Part shown: piece by piece, positions 5,141-8,849 of the stretch
How the letters are laid out: every line of letters starts with the position of its first letter
Numbering within the stretch: position 1 is the stretch's first letter
NCBI GenBank assembly: GCA_024277835.1
Contig: JAJRUK010000245.1
Span: 1 to 8,849, forward strand
Direction: 5' to 3'
Length of the DNA stretch: 8,849 nucleotides
Source: Planctomycetota bacterium
Lineage (GTDB): Bacteria > Planctomycetota > Phycisphaerae > UBA1845
Notes under the pieces: generated by a model
What the model saw: the letters and a program-made list of their open reading frames with translations, nothing else
Databases searched by the model: none
Told to the model about the DNA's origin: nothing
Translations under genes and position numbers: made by a program

Positions 5141-6895
5141 ATGCCCAACGATCCAACCGCGACCAGTTGCCTTCGAGTTCGGGCGGCGGTTCTTGTTTTT
5201 GTTTTCGTCTCAATTTTGTTTGTCGGACTCGGAGTCAGACTTTATCACATCAACACGGACCTTGCCGAAGACTTGACCGCGATCGCGATCCGTCAGCAAC
5301 AGAGCGGAACCGCCATCCCCGCAAGGCGAGGTATGATCCTCGACGTGCGCGGGCGGGTCATCGCCAGCAGCGAGTCAAGTCCCGATGTGTTCGTAGACGC
5401 CAAGCTAGTGAAGGACATCGACGCGCTAGCTGCGAAGCTAAGCTCGCGTGTGAATGAGCCGGCGGGCGCAATCGCGGCGAAAATTCGCGCACACCCCAAC
5501 TCGCGGTTTATGATCGTCGCGAAAGAAATCGACGACGTGACGGAGGACGCCGTTTCGACGATGGGCGAAGTCGCGGTCGGTCTTTCGCACCGATCGGTCC
5601 GCAATTATCCCTTGCACGAGTCGATGGCCCATGTTCTGGGCTGGGTCGGTCGCGACGGCAAGGGGATGGAAGGGTTAGAGCTAAGGTACGACAAGCACCT
5701 CAGCGGTACACCGGGCTGGCGAGGCACAGTTCGCGACGCAAGGCGACGGGCGATCGGGCGATCGACGCGCGGGCCGGTTGCGCCAGAGGATGGCGGCCAC
5801 ATTGTACTGACGATCGACGCCGAGATTCAGCGAGTGACAGAGGACGCCCTCGCCCGCGCTGTCCTGGACAAGCGTGCCGAGAGCGGCGTTGCGATTGTTA
5901 TGTCGGCGCGCACCGGTGAGATTCGTGCGATGGCGTGCTACCCCACGTTCGACGCGAACGAAGCTCCCAGTGTACCCGCAGCCCTTCGACGCAATCGAAC
6001 CGTTACGGACCCCACCGAACCGGGTAGCACCTTCAAGCCGATTATCATGAGCAGCGCGCTCGACGGCGGGTTCGTTTCCAGGACTGAGAAGATTGATTGT
6101 CAGATGGGGACGCTCCGACTCGGTCGTCGTGTGGTGAAAGATACCAGACCCCACGGCCTGATGAACGTGAAGGGCATCATCGCCAAGAGCAGCAACATCG
6201 GGATGACCAAGATCGGGTTGCGGATGGGCAACGATGTTTTACACGAGACCGTTCGCCGATTCGGGTTCGGTGCGATCACTGGCGTTGGTTTCCCGGGAGA
6301 AGCTCGCGGGTTGGTTCGGCCCCTCCGAAAGTGGAGTCGCTCATCGACGCCCTCGGTTTCCTACGGGTACGAGATCGCCGTCACTCCGCTCCAGCTAGCG
6401 ACCGCGTACGTCGCCCTTATGAATGACGGCGTCCTCATTCGTCCGCGACTCGTCCGTGCGATTCTGAACGCAAGTGGTGACGTCGTCGAGGAATTCGTCG
6501 ATCCCGAGCCGCTTCGGCGCGTTGCGTCGAGCGAAGTCTCCCGGTTCGTTACGCGAGAGTTAATGCGGGCGGTCGTCGAGGAGGGCGGTGGCCATCGCGC
6601 TCGCTCGGAGCAGTACACCGTCATGGGTAAGACGGGCACAGCGAAGCTTCTCTACAAGGATAAACCCGTCTATGAACCTGGAGCGTATCTTGGGACGTTC
6701 GTGGGTGCTGCCCCCGTGGAATCGCCGGAACTCGTCGTTCTGGTCATGGTCCGGCGGCCCGCGTCCGGTCTTGCGTACTACGGCGGAGCTGTTTCCGCCC
6801 CGGCTGTGAAAGATATTCTGGATCGATCTCTGGCGTACATGGGGGTTCCGCCGGATCGGGCGAAGTCGGCGAGACTGGCGACGTATCGACCGTAG
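5141..6895 (+). CDS. ftsI: Division-specific peptidoglycan transpeptidase FtsI / PBP2-PBP3 class B
   Basis: The 584-aa product is a class B penicillin-binding protein that forms 4-3 peptide crosslinks in septal peptidoglycan, working with the FtsW glycosyltransferase. It has a TM anchor (about 15-34, AAVLVFVFVSILFVGLGVRL), the class B pedestal/dimerisation region starting at IPARRGMILDVRGRVIA (59-75; the usual DRNG is DVRG), and a transpeptidase domain from about 220. Catalytic motifs are intact: S296-TF-K299 in EPGSTFK, S350-S-N352 and K497-TGT. RNRTVTDPTEPGSTFK (284-299) and VTPLQLA (414-420) are typical of the FtsI/SpoVD group. There is no C-terminal PASTA domain, as in Gram-negative FtsI. 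The ATG at 5141 lies 7 bp after the ftsL stop with no SD, so coupling to ftsL translation is likely. The stop codon directly abuts a repeat element that separates the gene from murE. Confidence 0.95.
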   Translation: MPNDPTATSCLRVRAAVLVFVFVSILFVGLGVRLYHINTDLAEDLTAIAIRQQQSGTAIPARRGMILDVRGRVIASSESSPDVFVDAKLVKDIDALAAKLSSRVNEPAGAIAAKIRAHPNSRFMIVAKEIDDVTEDAVSTMGEVAVGLSHRSVRNYPLHESMAHVLGWVGRDGKGMEGLELRYDKHLSGTPGWRGTVRDARRRAIGRSTRGPVAPEDGGHIVLTIDAEIQRVTEDALARAVLDKRAESGVAIVMSARTGEIRAMACYPTFDANEAPSVPAALRRNRTVTDPTEPGSTFKPIIMSSALDGGFVSRTEKIDCQMGTLRLGRRVVKDTRPHGLMNVKGIIAKSSNIGMTKIGLRMGNDVLHETVRRFGFGAITGVGFPGEARGLVRPLRKWSRSSTPSVSYGYEIAVTPLQLATAYVALMNDGVLIRPRLVRAILNASGDVVEEFVDPEPLRRVASSEVSRFVTRELMRAVVEEGGGHRARSEQYTVMGKTGTAKLLYKDKPVYEPGAYLGTFVGAAPVESPELVVLVMVRRPASGLAYYGGAVSAPAVKDILDRSLAYMGVPPDRAKSARLATYRP

Positions 6896-7012
6896 CAGCC
6901 CGTTGAAAAACGAAGTTTTTCTATGTGGCACCGGTTTGTAACCGGTGCTAGATCCTGAAACGGGAGATATCGCACCGATTACAAACCGGTGCAACACTTT
7001 TTTGACGGCCTG
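6896..7012. repeat. MITE/REP-pair-like element: two inverted hairpins with imperfect terminal repeats
   Basis: Immediately after the ftsI stop, hairpin 1 (6928-6948) has perfect 9-bp arms GCACCGGTT/AACCGGTGC with a TGT loop, extendable by a G-U and a T-A pair to 6926-6950. Hairpin 2 (6972-6992) has arms GCACCGATT/AACCGGTGC with an ACA loop, and equals the reverse complement of hairpin 1 except for one base, so the two copies are in opposite orientation about 23 bp apart. The outer ends, CAGCCCGTTGAAAAAC (6896-6911) and the reverse complement of 6997-7012 (CAGGCCGTCAAAAAAG), agree at 12 of 16 positions. The about 117-bp unit encodes nothing. It looks like a mobile miniature element or a paired REP (BIME-type) element; I see no obvious target duplication. 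Confidence 0.65.
6972..7003 (+). terminator. Terminator-like hairpin with T6 after ftsI
   Basis: Hairpin 2 of the repeat element (stem 6972-6992, eight of nine pairs) is followed by AACAC and then six Ts (6998-7003). The 5-nt gap between stem and T-run makes it a weak intrinsic terminator, but with hairpin 1 just upstream it could lower read-through from ftsI into murE. Confidence 0.35.
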
Positions 7013-7083
7013 TTAATGCCGTTTCTACCAATGGGCGGTGATCGTTTAAGATTGGCCGTCCGTAAGGGTTGGCGGTCTTTCTT

Positions 7084-7116
7084 CCCCCCTTTCAAAGGGG
7101 GGATCGAGGGGGGGGA
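7084..7116. repeat. C6T3 / A3G6 palindrome followed by a G8 run
   Basis: CCCCCCTTT (7084-7092) and AAAGGGGGG (7094-7102) form perfect 9-bp arms around a single C, followed by ATCGA and eight Gs (7108-7115), which could compete for pairing with the same C-run. Repeats of this general form (C-run, T/A centre, G-run, second G-run) occur in intergenic DNA of several phyla, so it is probably a dispersed repeat and not a murE-specific signal. The rest of 7013-7209 shows no gene and no clear promoter. Confidence 0.5.
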
Positions 7117-7236
7117 GTGTCTGCGAACCTCGACTGTTCGGTGCGCCTAGATTTGCTACACGGGAAAAACTTACGTTTCGCCGGACGGGGTTGGCGATTA
7201 TGATCCGCCGTGAAAGGGGAAGGGTGTGCCCGCGCG

Positions 7237-8751
7237 ATGGTGACCAGCGATGCTCGACAACTCAGCGATTTGTTCCGGTGCGCTGGCGTCTCGGCCGGCG
7301 GCGGCGAGAGTGTGCCCGATACGCCGGTGCGCGCGATCGAAAATGATTCTCGCACTGTGACCCAAGGCGCATGTTTCGTCGCGGTGCACGGCGGCGGTGT
7401 TGATGGTCACGACTTTGTAGCAGATGCGCTAGCGCGAGGGGCGACGTCTGTTGTCTACGAACAAGATCGAGAAATACCCGGCGAAGTGACTGCCGTGCGC
7501 GTCGACGATTCTCGCGATGCCCTCGCGAAGCTCGCCGCTTGTTTTCACGGTCAGCGCGGCGCAGGCTCAACGCCGTTGCCCCTTGTGGGTATTACAGGGA
7601 CCAACGGCAAGACGACGATCGCGTGGATGCTTCGTGCGATTTTGGGGAACGCAGGTCTGCCGGCGGCGCTCGTTGGGACGATCGAATACGACCTCGTCTC
7701 GCGGAAAGTCAAAGCACCGCTCACGACGCCAGGTCCGGTGGAGTTGGCGAAGCTTCTGCACGAAGCGCAGGACGCCGGGGCGCGGTTCGGCGTTCTCGAA
7801 GTCTCCTCGCACGCGCTCGAGCAGCGGCGCTGCGACGGGCTGTCTTTTTCGATGGCCATCTTTACGAATCTATCCGGCGATCATCTCGACTATCACGGAT
7901 CGATGGATGCGTATTTCAATGCCAAACGTCGTCTGTTTGATTTGCTTGAACGGGGCGGTGCTGCGATCGTCAACACTGACGATCCGCGCGGCGCAACGCT
8001 TGCCAAAGATTGCAGGCCAGATGCGATCCGATACGGGTTGGAATCGTCAGCCGATGTGACTGGTACAATCGAAGCGATGAATCAATCGGGGACAACATTG
8101 CGAATACAAAGTGACGGATGCGATGAGTCCGTCAGACTCTCGCTCGTCGGCAAGCACAACGCCTCGAACGTCCTCGCCGCGTTCGCTGCCGCCAGGTCAT
8201 GCGGGTTAGGCGTGGCCGAGGTTGTTCAAGGCTTAGAAGGCATCCGCGGTGTTCCGGGGCGCTTGGAACGCGTGGAATGCCCAGGGCGAAAGGTCTCGGT
8301 GTTTGTCGATTACGCTCATACGGACGACGCTCTTCGCAACGCACTCCGCGCCGTAAGACCGCTCACCGAGGGGCGATTGATTTGCGTATTCGGATGCGGC
8401 GGCGATCGCGACCGCACAAAGCGACCGCGGATGGCCGCCGCTGCTGCGGAAGCTGCTGACGTGGCCGTCGTCACGAGCGACAACCCGCGAACCGAAGACC
8501 CGATGCAGATCATCGAAGACATTTTGCCTGGTTTTGAAGGTGCGAATGCTTGCGCGGTCGAAGTCAACGCCGATCGACGCGCCGCGATCGCCCTTGCGAT
8601 GGCGATGGCGGAAGACGGCGACGCGATCCTCATCGCCGGCAAAGGCCACGAAGATTATCAACTCATCGGAGACCGCGTGCTCACCTTCGATGATGCGAAA
8701 GTCGCGCAAGAAGTTCTCAGTGAAAACGCCGTCGCGGAGGACGTCGCATGA
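7237..8751 (+). CDS. murE: UDP-MurNAc-tripeptide ligase MurE, meso-diaminopimelate type
   Basis: MurE is a cytoplasmic ATP-dependent ligase adding the third residue to UDP-MurNAc-L-Ala-D-Glu. From ATG 7237 it has 504 aa, near the family's typical length. AAGGG (7220-7224) is 12 bases upstream; a GTG at 7210, adding nine residues, has no SD and is less likely. Motifs (numbered from 7237): substrate-side NDSR (36-39), P-loop GITGTNGKTT (118-127, Lys125), TTPGP (163-167), EVSSHAL (188-194), TNLSGDHLDYHG (210-221), the AKRRLF segment with the carbamylated-Lys equivalent K230, HNASN (307-311), DYAHTDDAL (358-366) and KGHEDYQ (469-475). SDNPRTEDP (414-422) contains the DNPR signature that binds meso-DAP; Lys-adding enzymes differ here. 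The gene ends in an ATGA overlap with murF, so MurE and MurF are likely translationally coupled. A repeat-containing gap separates it from ftsI. Confidence 0.95.
   Translation: MVTSDARQLSDLFRCAGVSAGGGESVPDTPVRAIENDSRTVTQGACFVAVHGGGVDGHDFVADALARGATSVVYEQDREIPGEVTAVRVDDSRDALAKLAACFHGQRGAGSTPLPLVGITGTNGKTTIAWMLRAILGNAGLPAALVGTIEYDLVSRKVKAPLTTPGPVELAKLLHEAQDAGARFGVLEVSSHALEQRRCDGLSFSMAIFTNLSGDHLDYHGSMDAYFNAKRRLFDLLERGGAAIVNTDDPRGATLAKDCRPDAIRYGLESSADVTGTIEAMNQSGTTLRIQSDGCDESVRLSLVGKHNASNVLAAFAAARSCGLGVAEVVQGLEGIRGVPGRLERVECPGRKVSVFVDYAHTDDALRNALRAVRPLTEGRLICVFGCGGDRDRTKRPRMAAAAAEAADVAVVTSDNPRTEDPMQIIEDILPGFEGANACAVEVNADRRAAIALAMAMAEDGDAILIAGKGHEDYQLIGDRVLTFDDAKVAQEVLSENAVAEDVA
8736..8751 (+). promoter_or_regulatory. 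murF RBS and ATGA overlap
   Basis: GGAGG (8736-8740) lies seven bases before the ATG at 8748, inside the murE 3' end. This supports 8748 over the in-frame ATG at 8757 and fits re-initiation after the murE TGA (8749-8751). Confidence 0.6.
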
Positions 8752-8849
8752 TCGCCATGAAGCTCTCTGACATCGCGTGCGCGATGGGAGCGGACCTCGT
8801 CGGCGGTAGCGACCCTGAGTCCATTATCGTCCGGCGCGTTACGACCGAC
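8748..8849 (+). CDS. murF: MurF (UDP-MurNAc-tripeptide--D-Ala-D-Ala ligase), N-terminal fragment
   Basis: Thirty-four codons are visible before the window ends. The N-terminus (MIAMKLSDIACAMGADLVGG, then a VRRVTTD strand leading toward the expected DSR-type turn) matches the substrate-binding first domain shared by Mur ligases and the usual MurF opening. Position right after murE, with an ATGA overlap and strong SD, makes MurF the expected gene. MurF adds D-Ala-D-Ala to complete the pentapeptide precursor. The catalytic P-loop is beyond the window, so identity rests on the N-terminus and synteny. Confidence 0.85.
   Translation, partial: MIAMKLSDIACAMGADLVGGSDPESIIVRRVTTD

Noticed and set aside
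7210..7236. GTG at 7210 as the murE start
   Set aside because: No SD precedes it and the nine added residues are not conserved in MurE. AAGGG lies between it and the ATG at 7237, favouring the latter, though the 12-nt spacing leaves some doubt.
1..8849. CRISPR arrays, tRNA or rRNA genes, IS transposases
   Set aside because: No regularly spaced direct repeats, no tRNA-like TTCGA arm context, no rRNA core sequences and no transposase domains were seen; the repeats found are isolated hairpins.

Overview
The window covers the front half of a bacterial division and cell wall (dcw) cluster, all on the + strand. The order is mraZ, rsmH (mraW), a membrane-anchored LysM protein, a small FtsL-like protein, ftsI (division transpeptidase), murE and the first 34 codons of murF, which runs off the right edge. 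MurE carries the DNPR signature of meso-diaminopimelate-adding enzymes, so a DAP-type, Gram-negative-style peptidoglycan is predicted. The DNA is moderately GC-rich. The mix of Shine-Dalgarno (SD) and non-SD starts, the divergent FtsL and the non-canonical LysM gene make a member of the Planctomycetota/PVC group plausible. That assignment is low-confidence inference; no feature seen here proves it.

The left flank (1-1578) is unrelated accessory DNA. It holds the C-terminal tail of an unidentified basic protein (3-125, +), a 43-codon secreted mini-protein with a good SD (169-300, +), and a convergent S41/PDZ tail-specific-protease-like protein (334-1578, -) whose expected catalytic lysine is replaced by histidine.

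A divergent intergenic region (1579-2044) separates the protease gene from mraZ. It holds a candidate minus-strand promoter for the protease gene, an inverted repeat, a T9 tract and a strong TATACT -10 box. That box is only 5 bp from the mraZ ATG, which has no SD, so a leaderless mraZ mRNA is likely.

The dcw genes fall into three blocks. mraZ stands alone and is followed by a 304-bp non-coding stretch rich in inverted repeats. rsmH, the LysM gene, ftsL and ftsI are tightly packed: gaps are 17 bp from the rsmH stop to the preferred LysM start, then a 3-base TTGA overlap, then 7 bp. A 314-341 bp gap after ftsI contains an apparent small repeat element (two inverted copies of a hairpin with imperfect terminal repeats) and a second C6T3/A3G6 palindrome. 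murE and murF then overlap by ATGA. Functionally, MurE and MurF build the lipid-linked precursor stem peptide, FtsI crosslinks septal peptidoglycan, the FtsL-like protein is its likely membrane partner, RsmH methylates 16S rRNA and MraZ is the cluster regulator. The LysM protein has a short N-terminus, one TM helix, a long disordered linker and two peptidoglycan-binding domains. This is the architecture of an FtsN-like divisome factor, and it is the most interesting unexplained member.
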